Shown here piece after piece: positions 39,879 to 49,300 of a stretch of 64,000 bases of DNA. The stretch comes from JBFXAF01 sp050184585 (GTDB taxonomy: Bacteria; Pseudomonadota; Alphaproteobacteria; Rhizobiales; Rhizobiaceae), in assembly GCA_050184585.1 (NCBI GenBank), contig JBFXAF010000002.1, positions 434,001-498,000 of the forward strand. Reading direction: 5' to 3'. Position 1 is the stretch's first letter. Each line of letters begins with the position of its first letter. The position numbers were made by a program, and so were the translations under genes. The notes beneath the pieces were generated by a model that made no database searches, was not told where the DNA came from, and saw only the letters and a list, made by a program, of their open reading frames with translations.

Positions 39879-41854
39879 TCGGCGGCCTCGCGCATCGGCT
39901 CCACGGTCTCCCCGCCTTGGGTCTTGGCGTCGTACACTTTCACCGTCGCGCGGATCGTCCCCTTGCGGCCATCCTCGTAGGTCACTTCGGTCTGCGTGAA
40001 CACATCGGCGGCGCCGTCGTAGAGCGCCGCGATCAGATCGCCGTAGCGCTCGGCGACGAAGGAGCGACGCACCTTCTGCGTGCGCGTCAGCTCGCCATCA
40101 TCGGCGTCGAGTTCCTTGTGCAGGATGAGGAAGCGCTTGATCTGCGCCCCGGCCATCATGGGCTCGCGAGCCAGCCGCCGGTTGGTCTCGTCGACATGGG
40201 CGGCGATGATCCGGGCCACCTCCGGATGTCCGGCCAGCTCCTGGTAGGATGCGTAGGCGATGTTGTTGCGTTCCGCCCAGTTGCCGACCGCCTGGAGGTC
40301 GATGTTGATGAAGGCCGCGGCGAACGCCCGCCCGTCGCCGAAGGCCACGGCCTCCTTGATGTTCGGGAAGAACTTCAGCACGTTCTCGATGAACTTCGGC
40401 GCGAAGAGAGCGCCGGTCCGGAGCTTGCCGACATCCTTGGCTCGGTCGATGATCCTGAGCTGCCCATCCTTCTCGAAGAACCCGGCGTCGCCGGTCTTGA
40501 CGTAGCCGTCGCTCGTCATGACCTCGCGCGTCTTCTCATCCTCCTTGTAGTATCCGGAGAACATGCCGGGCGAGCGGAACAGCACCTCTCCGCTCTCCGA
40601 GATGCGGATGTCGACATTGGGGATCGCCGGACCGACGGTATCGGACCGGACGGCGCCGTCCTTCTGGGCGGTGACGTACAGAAACGCCTCTGTCTGGCCG
40701 TAGAGCTGCTTGAGGTTGATGCCGAGCGACCGGAAGAAGGAGAACAGGTCCGCCCCGATCGCCTCGCCGGCCGTGTATGCCACCCGGATGTTGGAGAGGC
40801 CGAGCACGTTCTTGAGCGGAGCGTAGACGAGGACCTCACCCAGCCAGTAGGCCAGCCGGCCTCCGAGTGACACCGGCCGTTTCTCCATGATCGCCTCGCC
40901 ATGCCGCCTGGCGACGTCGATGAAGGTGCGGAACAGCCAGCGCTTCGCCGCGCTCGCGTCCTCCATGCGGATGGTGACGCTCGTCAGCAGCCCCTCGAAC
41001 ACCCGCGGCGGCGCGAAGTAGAAGGTCGGCCCGATCTCCCGAAGGTCCTGCTGCACGGTCTGCGGGCTCTCTGGGCAGCAGACGCAGAAGCCGCTGACAT
41101 AGCCTTGCGCGTAATTGAGGTAATGGTCGCCCACCCAGGCGAGCGGCAGGTAGGCGAGCACGCTGTCCCTGTCGTCCAGCCTGTCGAAGGCGGCCGTGTC
41201 GACGGCCGCCTGCACCGCGGCGGAGGCCTTGATCATCACGCCCTTCGATCGGCCGGTGGTGCCCGACGTATAGAGCATCACCGATATCTCGTCGCCGAGC
41301 GCGGCCTCGATGGCCGCGTCCCAGGCGGCCGCCGCGCCCGGGTCGCCCGCCATCACCTCGCGACCCCTGGCCTGCACCATAGCAAAATCGGTCAGCCCCG
41401 CGGAATCATAGTCGCCGAGGCCGCGCGTCTCGTCGTAGATGACCTGCTCCAGGGCCGGTATCTTGTCGGCGAAGGCACGCACCTTGTCGACCTGTTCCTG
41501 GTCCTGGACCACCGCGAAGCGGACGCCGGCATGGTCGAGCACATAGGCCATCTCCTCGGCCACGGCGTCGGCGTAGACCGGCACCGGTATGGCCCCGAGC
41601 GACTGGGCCGCGGTGAAGGTCCAGTACAGACGCGGCCTGTTGGAGCCCACAACGGCAATCTTGTCGCCGCGCTTCAGCCCAATCGCCGCCAGGCCGAGCG
41701 CCAGCGCCCTTATCTCCTCCAGCTGTTCCGCCCAGGTCCAGCTTTGCCAGATGCCGCGGTTCTTCCAGCGCATCGCCGGGCGGTCCGCGAAGCGCCTTGC
41801 GTTGTGAACCAGATACTTCGGAAACGTATCGAGGACTGGAGACTGCGTCGTCAT
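39875..41854 (-). CDS. long-chain acyl-CoA synthetase-like AMP-dependent ligase
   Basis: 659 residues of the ANL superfamily, large FadD15/ACSL-like subgroup: P-loop YTSGTTGRSKGVM, VAYTAGEAIG, YGQTEAF adenylation motif, YVKTGDAGFFEKDGQLRIIDRAKD hinge, and the late LTRTQKVRR. It activates a carboxylic acid as its CoA thioester in the cytoplasm. First gene of the Liv operon, so it probably traps the acid brought in by LivGHMKF. ATG 41854 (MTTQSPVLD) preferred; an upstream ATG at 41914 adds a Gly/Ser-rich stretch with no family support. Confidence 0.88.
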   Translation of the reverse strand: MTTQSPVLDTFPKYLVHNARRFADRPAMRWKNRGIWQSWTWAEQLEEIRALALGLAAIGLKRGDKIAVVGSNRPRLYWTFTAAQSLGAIPVPVYADAVAEEMAYVLDHAGVRFAVVQDQEQVDKVRAFADKIPALEQVIYDETRGLGDYDSAGLTDFAMVQARGREVMAGDPGAAAAWDAAIEAALGDEISVMLYTSGTTGRSKGVMIKASAAVQAAVDTAAFDRLDDRDSVLAYLPLAWVGDHYLNYAQGYVSGFCVCCPESPQTVQQDLREIGPTFYFAPPRVFEGLLTSVTIRMEDASAAKRWLFRTFIDVARRHGEAIMEKRPVSLGGRLAYWLGEVLVYAPLKNVLGLSNIRVAYTAGEAIGADLFSFFRSLGINLKQLYGQTEAFLYVTAQKDGAVRSDTVGPAIPNVDIRISESGEVLFRSPGMFSGYYKEDEKTREVMTSDGYVKTGDAGFFEKDGQLRIIDRAKDVGKLRTGALFAPKFIENVLKFFPNIKEAVAFGDGRAFAAAFINIDLQAVGNWAERNNIAYASYQELAGHPEVARIIAAHVDETNRRLAREPMMAGAQIKRFLILHKELDADDGELTRTQKVRRSFVAERYGDLIAALYDGAADVFTQTEVTYEDGRKGTIRATVKVYDAKTQGGETVEPMREAAE

Positions 41855-42242
41855 GCCGGACGCCCCTCCCGTTGCGCTGCCGGAAGACCCAGCGTCAGAC
41901 GCGGCCGGGCGCACCGCAACCCCTGCTTTGGGTCAATGCCCTCCGGCCGCCGGCCCGGTCGGGCGACGAGCACGCGCAAGGTTCGACGCAGTGCTGGCGT
42001 CAATCCGTCTACCTCCCTTCACGGACCACATCCCTCGGTTGGCCCGCTCCGCCGGCACTGCCGGCGGTTGTTACCTTGTTGAGCGAAACCTAGCGCTCAA
42101 TGCAGGGGTCGACAACACGCGGCTTGACAGACAGGCGGCCGGTTTGCGATGTGGAATGGCCCTGCTGTACGCAGGCGCCCTCTCCCGACTACATCATCCA
42201 GCGAAATCGTCTCGATCGAGCCGCCCGTGCGGCACGTCGCGC
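41855..42242. promoter_or_regulatory. leader/promoter region of the ligase-liv operon
   Basis: 388 bp between the Crp-like gene and the ligase gene, both on the minus strand. It contains a hairpin CCGCCGGC-ACT-GCCGGCGG (42049-42067) with no U-tract on the minus strand, and an inverted repeat TTGAGCG-N8-CGCTCAA (42079-42100) that could be an operator. No convincing coding frame and no recognisable core promoter were found. Confidence 0.4.
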
Positions 42243-42917
42243 TCAGCCTTCGTAGACGGCCAGCTTCGCCAGGTCGAGCACCGCCATGCGCCCGTGGTTG
42301 AGCCGTATCAGCCCTTCCCTTTCGAGCTGAAGCAGGCTGCGGTTCGCCAGTTGCCTCGAGACGCCCGCGAGAAGCCCGAGCTCCTCCTGCGATATCTCGA
42401 TCTCGCCCCCCTTGCCGGGATAGAGGATCGGGTTGAAGAGCCAGGACAGGTTGCGCGCCACGCGCGCCTTCGGTCCGAGGATACGATCGTGCTCGGTCGT
42501 GGCGATGAACTGGCCGAGCCGTTCGTTGAGCTGTCCGACCAGGAAGCGGTTGAACCCCGCGCTGTTCTCGGACAACCACTGGAACGTCGCCTTGTTCATC
42601 AGTGCGAGGCGGGTGTCGCGCAATGCGACGAGATCGTACTTGCGCGCCTCGTCCTTCAGCATGGTTCCCTCGCCGAACCAGCCGCCGGGTCCCGCGCCCG
42701 CGAACGTCACCGCCTTGCCCGACCTCGAAACCGCGCTGATCTTGACGAGACCGTTGATCACGCCGGTCCAGTAGTCGAACCGGTCGCCGCGATGGCAGAC
42801 GTAGTTTCCCTTGGAGAAGGCGCGCTCGGTGATGCCACGGCGCGCACGTTCGAACTCCTCGGGCGCGAGTTCGCGCGCCCAACCGGCCGTTTCGACGAAC
42901 TCGGCGAGTGAGGTCAT
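42243..42917 (-). CDS. Crp/Fnr family transcriptional regulator
   Basis: 224 residues: an N-terminal cyclic-nucleotide-binding-like barrel (YVCHRGDRFDYWTGVINGLVK; AGPGGWFGEGTML) and a C-terminal winged helix (EISQEELGLLAGVSRQLANRSLLQLEREG). No cysteine cluster of the FNR type; the cAMP-binding residues of CRP are not convincingly present, so the signal is unknown. The open frame extends far upstream, but the start is ATG 42917 (MTSLAEFV). It sits between the FeeM-like gene and the liv operon, all on the minus strand. Confidence 0.88.
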   Translation of the reverse strand: MTSLAEFVETAGWARELAPEEFERARRGITERAFSKGNYVCHRGDRFDYWTGVINGLVKISAVSRSGKAVTFAGAGPGGWFGEGTMLKDEARKYDLVALRDTRLALMNKATFQWLSENSAGFNRFLVGQLNERLGQFIATTEHDRILGPKARVARNLSWLFNPILYPGKGGEIEISQEELGLLAGVSRQLANRSLLQLEREGLIRLNHGRMAVLDLAKLAVYEG

Positions 42918-43000
42918 GGCGCGCCCGCTCGTGGCCGCCTCCGCTTGGTCACCGGAAGTGTATGGACGCGCCGGCCCCGGATGACAAGCGTCGCGGCGCG

Positions 43001-43783
43001 TCAGGCCGCGGCGCGCAGCCGGTACCGATTCGACGGCAGTATGGTGAGCGGCGCCAGCTCGCCGAACCTCGGCTTGGCGAAGAGCATCCGCTGTTCCAGG
43101 GCCGTGGCGCGAAAGAACGGAAAGCGTTGGTAGATGCTTTCGAGATTCTGGGCGCAATTGGATTCGTAGAGGATCGCCATCACGTTGACGCTGGCATAGG
43201 GCCTTGGCGTCGCGACCTGCTCGGAGTTGAAGATGCGCCGGTAGAAGGCCTGATGCTCCTCCCGGATCATGCAGATGCAGCTCGTCGTGTCGAAGAACGA
43301 GTTCGCGATCACCGCCAGCCGAAGCGTGATGTAGGGCATCACGCGGATCGACGAACCGATTTCGGGGTCGACGGCCAGCCGCCCGGGATCGATGAAGCTC
43401 TCCCCCCTTTCCAGGCGCGGCGCGAGCAGGTCGCCGAACACCGTCATCGAGGGCGAATAGGGCTGTTCCCTGCTGACATGGTGCAACCTCACGGTGCTGA
43501 TCAGCTCGTCGTCGAGGTAGACGCCGAACCGGTAGCAATTGGGCGTGTCGTCGAGGACGTCCCGCATCGAGGCGCTGCTGATCTCGTCGACCAGGTCGTG
43601 CGCCCGGTACGCCTTGTACCGCAGGCGATAGATATCCTCGATGTCCTCGCCGCTCTCGCAACGCCGGTACTCGATGCGTTCGAGCAGCGCCGCCACGCTG
43701 CGATCGAACGCCGAAGCGCCGCCGATTGGCGACGCCTGCCCGCCGCGTCCCCCCGGTCGGAGGGCCGTCACTGGCTCACTCAT
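43001..43783 (-). CDS. FeeM-like N-acyl amino acid synthase domain protein
   Basis: 260 residues. The core resembles the GNAT/LuxI-fold FeeM domain: IEDIYRLRYKAYRAHDLVD, FGVYLDDELISTVRLH, SPSMTVFGDLL, FIDPGRLAVDPE, YITLRLAVIANSFFDT, REEHQAFYRRIF. FeeM joins fatty acyl groups from acyl-ACP to amino acids such as tyrosine, and its fold is that of acyl-homoserine lactone synthases. GGGGAG lies 4-5 bases before ATG 43783 (MSEPV), preferred over 43834. A CtrA-type box lies about 100 bp upstream. A signal or membrane-lipid product is possible; no dedicated receptor is adjacent. Confidence 0.78.
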   Translation of the reverse strand: MSEPVTALRPGGRGGQASPIGGASAFDRSVAALLERIEYRRCESGEDIEDIYRLRYKAYRAHDLVDEISSASMRDVLDDTPNCYRFGVYLDDELISTVRLHHVSREQPYSPSMTVFGDLLAPRLERGESFIDPGRLAVDPEIGSSIRVMPYITLRLAVIANSFFDTTSCICMIREEHQAFYRRIFNSEQVATPRPYASVNVMAILYESNCAQNLESIYQRFPFFRATALEQRMLFAKPRFGELAPLTILPSNRYRLRAAA

Positions 43784-43881
43784 GGAACTCCCCGTACTCT
43801 GCCGCCACACATGAAGCCTACAGCAGGGGTTCATTCAGTAAAGAAGAAAAGGCAATCTAGAGTCTTTACCGAACGTTAACC

Positions 43882-43896
43882 TTAACGATCGGTTAA
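43882..43896. promoter_or_regulatory. CtrA-type box (perfect TTAA-N7-TTAA)
   Basis: TTAA at 43882-43885 and TTAA at 43893-43896 with exactly 7 bp between, in an unusual cluster of TTAAC words (43877, 43882, 43893, 43912). It is 99-113 bp before the FeeM-like start and follows the GGDEF-EAL stop region on the same strand. CtrA is the alphaproteobacterial cell-cycle regulator. Confidence 0.5.
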
Positions 43897-43974
43897 TCGA
43901 GGAAACGCGACGTTAACGAATAGATTGCGGACTGTACGCGGGAAAGTCGGGCGGCAGCGACGTTTGAACAGGCG

Positions 43975-46287
43975 TCAGCGGCGCGCGGCGCGGCGGGCGG
44001 CGCGGATGTCCTTGGAAAACGGCCATACCGTCGTCGACATCGTCTCGATCCCCGACGCGGTGAGCGCGGCGCCGAACAGGAACCCCTGGACGAGGTCCGG
44101 CTTGACCTGGACCGCCAGCACCTTGAGCTGCTCGAAGGTCTCCACGCCCTCGACCGTGACGGTGAGACCGAGGGGACGCGTCAGGTTGACGATGCCCTTC
44201 AGGAGTTCGAGCGAGCGCTCGTTCTGGGTCACGTCGATCAGGAAGGACCGGTCGATCTTGATCTTGTCGAGCGGCAGTTTGTGCAGGTAGCTCAGGCTCG
44301 AATAGCCGGTGCCGAAGTCGTCGAGCGCGATGCGCACGCCGAGCGCCTTGAGCTCCTCGATGATCTCGCTTGTCAGCGATTTGTCGTCCAGGAGGGCCGT
44401 CTCCGTCACCTCGACTTCGAGACGCGCCGGATCGAGCCCCGACTTCGCCAGCGCCGATTTCACCTTTTCGACGATGTCGCGATTGCGGAAATCGCGCGCC
44501 GACAGGTTGATCGAGACCGCCGTTGGCTCGGGCCACCGGGTGCATTCGCGCGTGGCGGCCGACAGCATGAAGGCGCTGATTTCGGAGATGATGCCCATCT
44601 CCTCGGCGAGCGGAATGAAGATCGCGGGCGAAATCGGGCCGAGATCGGGATGGTCCCACCGGCAGAGCGCCTCGCAACTCGCGATCCGCATCGTCTCCAG
44701 CGAAACGATCGGCTGGTAGACGATCCTGAGCGACCGGGTCTCGATGGCGGTCCGGAGGTCCGACTTCATGAGCTGGCGATTACGGAATGCCGCGTCCATC
44801 GCCGCTTCGAAAAGGCGCCAGTTGTTCTTGCCGAGTTCCTTGGCCTTGTAGAGCGCCAGATCCGCCTTGACGATCATCGCGTCGACGTCGGTGTCGCCGA
44901 CCCGGCAGAGCACGGCTCCCGCGCTGGCCTGGATCCGCAACGCGTGCCCTGCCACGTCAACCTCACCCTGCATGCTGGCGAACACGCGGTCCATGAGCGC
45001 CGTAAGTTCCCGCTCGCCATCGATGCTGTCGAAATAGACCATGAACTCGTCGCCGCCGAACCGGCTGACGCGCACCCGCTCGTCGGCGACGACGGCCAGC
45101 CTTTCGGCGACCGCGTAGATCAGACCGTCGCCGATCGGATGACCGAGCGTGTCGTTGACGCTCTTGAAGTCGTCGAGATCGAACACGGCCAGCGCACAGG
45201 TCCGCTCACGCGGGCCGGCGGTCATCATCTCGGCGACGAACTCGTGAAAGTAGGCGCGATTCGGCAGCCCCGTGAGGCTGTCGAAGCGCGCCATGGTGCG
45301 GATCCGTTCCTCCGCCTCGACGCGCAGCGAGACGTCCTCGAACGTGATGACGCCGAGGCCGTCCTTGCCTTCGCTCGCCGAGAACTCGACATGCTGTCCG
45401 TTCAGCAGCGACACCAGGATCTTGCGGTCGCGCCCCTCGCGCAGCGCCCGGGCGAGCTGGATTTCGAGGTAGCGGCCATCCTTGGGGCTGACCAGGCCGC
45501 TTGCCACGCCGCGCATCAGCAGCGCCTTGAGGGTCCGGCCGACGAGCACGCCGCCGGACGTTACGCCCATCGCCTTCGCTGCCTCGGCGTTGGCCACGAC
45601 GACCTTGCCCTCGCCGTTGAGCATGACGAGGCCGTGCGACATGGTGTTGAGCGCGCGATCGAAGCGCTGCGCGATGCGGGTGGCCTTCTTCTCCTCGCTG
45701 ATCGCGGTGAACAGGACGGTCCGCACATGCGCGGCCATCTTGGTGATGATCAGCATGAACGGGATGATGTAGAGGCCGAGCACCGTGTGGCTGAGATCGC
45801 CGCGCAGGATGAGGCCGATGGCGATGGGCAGCACGACCGTGATGGTCAGTATGGCGACCATGGTCTTCGAGCCGTAGTTGCGGCCGACGATGGTCACGGT
45901 CGATCCCATGGCGACCAGCGCCGCGGCGATCTCGCCGAACTTGTCCGGTGCCCAGTAGATCGCGACGAAGGAAAACAGGCCGAGGAAGAAACCCTGGATC
46001 GTGCCGCCGACGAGATAGTAGTGCTCGGCCTTGAGGGCCGTGGGATAGTCGACGATGAGGTCCGACTTCTCGTATTTGCGGATGCCGTGGAACCGGTAGA
46101 GACCGGCAGCGCACATCAGCACCGCCAGCACGAGATAGATCGGGTCTTCGTTGCGCTGGTAGACGAGCAGCGCCATCAGGCAGTGCAGAAGGGCGCCGAC
46201 GACCAGGATGATCGAATCATTAAACAACGACCGGACGAACCGGACGTAGATGTCGACGGGCACTTCGTTGGTTCTGGGCTTCTTCAT
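43975..46287 (-). CDS. membrane GGDEF-EAL protein (c-di-GMP cyclase/phosphodiesterase)
   Basis: 770 residues: an N-terminal membrane block with about six helices (residues 21-185), a PAS-like segment (about 205-325), GGDEF (411-415, intact RFGGDEF) and EAL (539-541) domains. The EAL side keeps its catalytic set: EAL, NLSARDF, VTETALLDD, DDFGTGYSS, KIDRSF, EGVET and QGFLFG. The GGDEF lacks an RxxD inhibitory site. Both activities could be active. Start ATG 46287 (MKKPR) preferred over 46320. The signal sensed is unknown; neighbours are the FeeM-like and Crp-like genes. Confidence 0.93.
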   Translation of the reverse strand: MKKPRTNEVPVDIYVRFVRSLFNDSIILVVGALLHCLMALLVYQRNEDPIYLVLAVLMCAAGLYRFHGIRKYEKSDLIVDYPTALKAEHYYLVGGTIQGFFLGLFSFVAIYWAPDKFGEIAAALVAMGSTVTIVGRNYGSKTMVAILTITVVLPIAIGLILRGDLSHTVLGLYIIPFMLIITKMAAHVRTVLFTAISEEKKATRIAQRFDRALNTMSHGLVMLNGEGKVVVANAEAAKAMGVTSGGVLVGRTLKALLMRGVASGLVSPKDGRYLEIQLARALREGRDRKILVSLLNGQHVEFSASEGKDGLGVITFEDVSLRVEAEERIRTMARFDSLTGLPNRAYFHEFVAEMMTAGPRERTCALAVFDLDDFKSVNDTLGHPIGDGLIYAVAERLAVVADERVRVSRFGGDEFMVYFDSIDGERELTALMDRVFASMQGEVDVAGHALRIQASAGAVLCRVGDTDVDAMIVKADLALYKAKELGKNNWRLFEAAMDAAFRNRQLMKSDLRTAIETRSLRIVYQPIVSLETMRIASCEALCRWDHPDLGPISPAIFIPLAEEMGIISEISAFMLSAATRECTRWPEPTAVSINLSARDFRNRDIVEKVKSALAKSGLDPARLEVEVTETALLDDKSLTSEIIEELKALGVRIALDDFGTGYSSLSYLHKLPLDKIKIDRSFLIDVTQNERSLELLKGIVNLTRPLGLTVTVEGVETFEQLKVLAVQVKPDLVQGFLFGAALTASGIETMSTTVWPFSKDIRAARRAARR

Positions 46288-46392
46288 CGCCTGCGGCCGC
46301 ACGAACCGCAGACATGACACATCCGGATTAAGAAAACTTATATTGAAGCCGCAAGGCCTTGGCCGCCAACGGTTTGGTACGGGTCGACGAAC

Positions 46393-49300
46393 CTACTCGG
46401 CGGCCTGCAAGGCAGGTTTGACGGACGGGCCGGCGATGCGTTCGAGCAACCGTTTGCGCTCCTCCGCGGCCTTGCCCGCGGCCGCCTCCTTCACATGCCC
46501 GTAGCCGCGGATGAGCGACGGGATCGAGGCGAGCGCCACCGCTGCCTCCAGCCTGTCCACCGTCATCGAACCCGCCAGCATGTCCAGATCACCCTGGTAA
46601 TCGGCGAGAAGCCGGCGCTCCATGCGACGCTCGGCGGTCCGGCCGAAGACGTCGAAGACCGTCCCGCGAAGGCCTCTGATCGCCGCCAGCACGCGAAAAC
46701 CTCGCATCATCCAGGGTCCGAAGCTCGATTTGCGGGGTAATCCGTCCGATCCTGTCCGTCCCAGAACCGGCGGCGCAAGGTGGAACTCCAGCCGGTCGAA
46801 GCCCGAAAACTCCCGCTCCAGCTGCTTTGCGAACGAACCGTCCGTGTAGAGCCGCGCCACCTCGTACTCGTCCTTGATCGCCATCAGCTTGAAGAGATTG
46901 CGGGCGACGGCGTCTGCAAGGGCGGTCGATCCGGGCGCGACGTTCTCCTCCGCCGCCCGTATGGCCGCCACGCGCCGTCGGTAGTCTTCTGCGTAGGCGG
47001 CATTCTGATAGTCGGTCAGGAATGCGGCGCGGCGATCGATGACCTCGTCGAGACCGGCCGGAGGAGCGGCATTGATCGCCATGCCGCCCGCCGCCGCCCG
47101 AACCGCTTCCGGTTCATGCGCTGCGCGGCGGCCCCACCTGAAGGCGGCGAGGTTCATCGCGACCGCTTCGCCATTGAGTTCGATCGCCCGCTCCACGGCC
47201 TCGGGCGAAAGCGGCAGGCCGCCGTGCTGGCAGGCGAAACCCAGCATGAACATGTTGGCGCCGACCGAGTTGCCGAACAGCGCGGAAGCCGTACGCGTCG
47301 CGTCGAAGAAATACGCGCTCTCCTCGCCGGCGGCCTGGCGGATCGCCTTCTTCAGCCGCTCGATCGGCAGGGAAAAATCGGCGGCGCGCGCGAAGTCTCC
47401 CGGCATCACCTCGGCCGTGTTCGCGACAAAGATCGTGTGGCCGTGACGCACCGCCGACAGCACCTTCTTGTTGCCGGAGACGACGAGATCGCAGCCCAGC
47501 ACCACGTCGGCCTTGCCGGCTGAAATCCGGATGGCGCTGATGTCGTCCGGCGAGCCGGCGATGCGCACGTGACTGAACACCGCCCCACCCTTCTGGGCGA
47601 GGCCCGCCATGTCGATCATGCCGCAGCCCTTGCCTTCCAGATGCGCGGCCATGCCGAGGATGGCCCCGATGGTGACGACGCCGGTGCCGCCGACCCCGCC
47701 GATGATCGCCGACCAGCCGTCACGATCGAGCGGGAACGGCTTTGCCGGAGGAACGCCTTCGAGCGGGTCGGAAGCGCCCGCCCTGCCCTCGGCCTTCCTC
47801 AGCTTCGCGCCGTGCACCGTGACGAAGGACGGGCAGAAGCCGTTCACGCAGGAGAAATCCTTGTTGCAGGACGACTGGTCGATTCGTCGCTTGCGGCCGA
47901 AATCAGTCTCCACGGGCTGAATCGAGACACAGTTCGACTTCACACCGCAGTCGCCGCAGCCTTCGCAGACGAGTTCGTTGATGACCACCCGACGGTCGGG
48001 GTCGGGGAAGGCGCCGCGCTTGCGCCGCCGGCGTTTCTCGGCCGCGCAGGTCTGGTCGTAGAGCAGGACCGAAACGCCTTTCACCTCGCGCAATTCGCGT
48101 TGCACGGCGTCGAGGTCGTCGCGATGGTGGATGCTCGCTCCGGCCGGGAATTCGGCCGTGCCCGCATATTTGGCCGGCTCGTCGGTGACGACGGCGATAC
48201 GCTCGACCCCTTCGGCCCGCACCTGTCGCGCGATCATGTCGGCGGTGAGCCCGCCGTCATGCGGCTGACCGCCGGTCATCGCCACCGCGTCATTGTAGAG
48301 GATCTTGTAGGTGATGTTCGCCTTCGACGACAGCGCGAAGCGGATCGCCAGCGAGCCCGAGTGGTTGTAGGTGCCGTCGCCGAGGTTCTGGAAGATGTGG
48401 TCTCGCTTGGAGAACGGCGCCTGTCCGACCCACTGTGCGCCTTCGCCGCCCATCTGCGTGAAGCCGACCGTCGAGCGGTCCATCCAGACCGCCATGAAAT
48501 GGCAGCCGATCCCCGCCCCGGCCAGTGATCCTTCAGGCACCTTGGTTGACGAGTTGTGCGGGCAGCCGGAGCAGAAGTACGGCGTGCGCACGGCGACGTC
48601 CTTGGTTTCCGCGAGCATCGCCTGGAACTGGCGAAGCTGCTTGACCCTGCCGTCGATCTCCTCCGAGAACCCGACGGTCTTCAGAACCCTTTCTCCGATC
48701 GCGATGGCGATGTCGTTCGGATCGAGCGCGCCTCTTGCCGGAAACAGCCAGCCGCCGCGCTCGTCGCGCTTGCCGACCACCTGCGGATGGTTGGCCGCAC
48801 CGTAGAGCCCCTCCTTGACCTGCACCTCCAGCAGCGACCGCTTCTCCTCGACCACGACGATCGTCTCGAGACCGCGCGCGAAGTCGCCGATATGTTCGAG
48901 GTCGAGCGGCCACGGACAGCCGACCTTGAAGAGCCTGAGCCCCAGTTGCCCGGCCTTCGCCTCGTCGATGCCGAGGTCGTCGAGCGCCTGCCGCACGTCG
49001 AGATAGCTCTTCCCGACCGTGATGATGCCGATCCTGGCGTTCGAACCGCCGGAATAGACGATGCGGTTGAGCCCGTTGGCGCGGATGAAGGCGGCCGCGG
49101 CCGCGCGCTTGTACTCGTGCAGCCGCGCCTCCTGCGCGACCTGGTCGAGTTCGTGGCGGATGTTCAGGCCGCCGGGCGGCATGTCGAATGCGGGCAGGAC
49201 CACCTTCACGCGGTCGAGCGCGGCGTCGACCGAAGCCGTCGATTCGATATTGTCCTTGACGCACTTGACCGCGGCCCATGTGCCGGCGAACCGCGACAGC

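Noticed and set aside
43001..43783. Classical acyl-homoserine lactone synthase (LuxI)
   Set aside because: The motif set is FeeM-like, the protein is longer than LuxI, and no LuxR gene is adjacent.
44281..46317. Open frame of 678 codons antisense to the GGDEF-EAL gene
   Set aside because: Shadow of a confident gene; composition is atypical and no family is recognisable.
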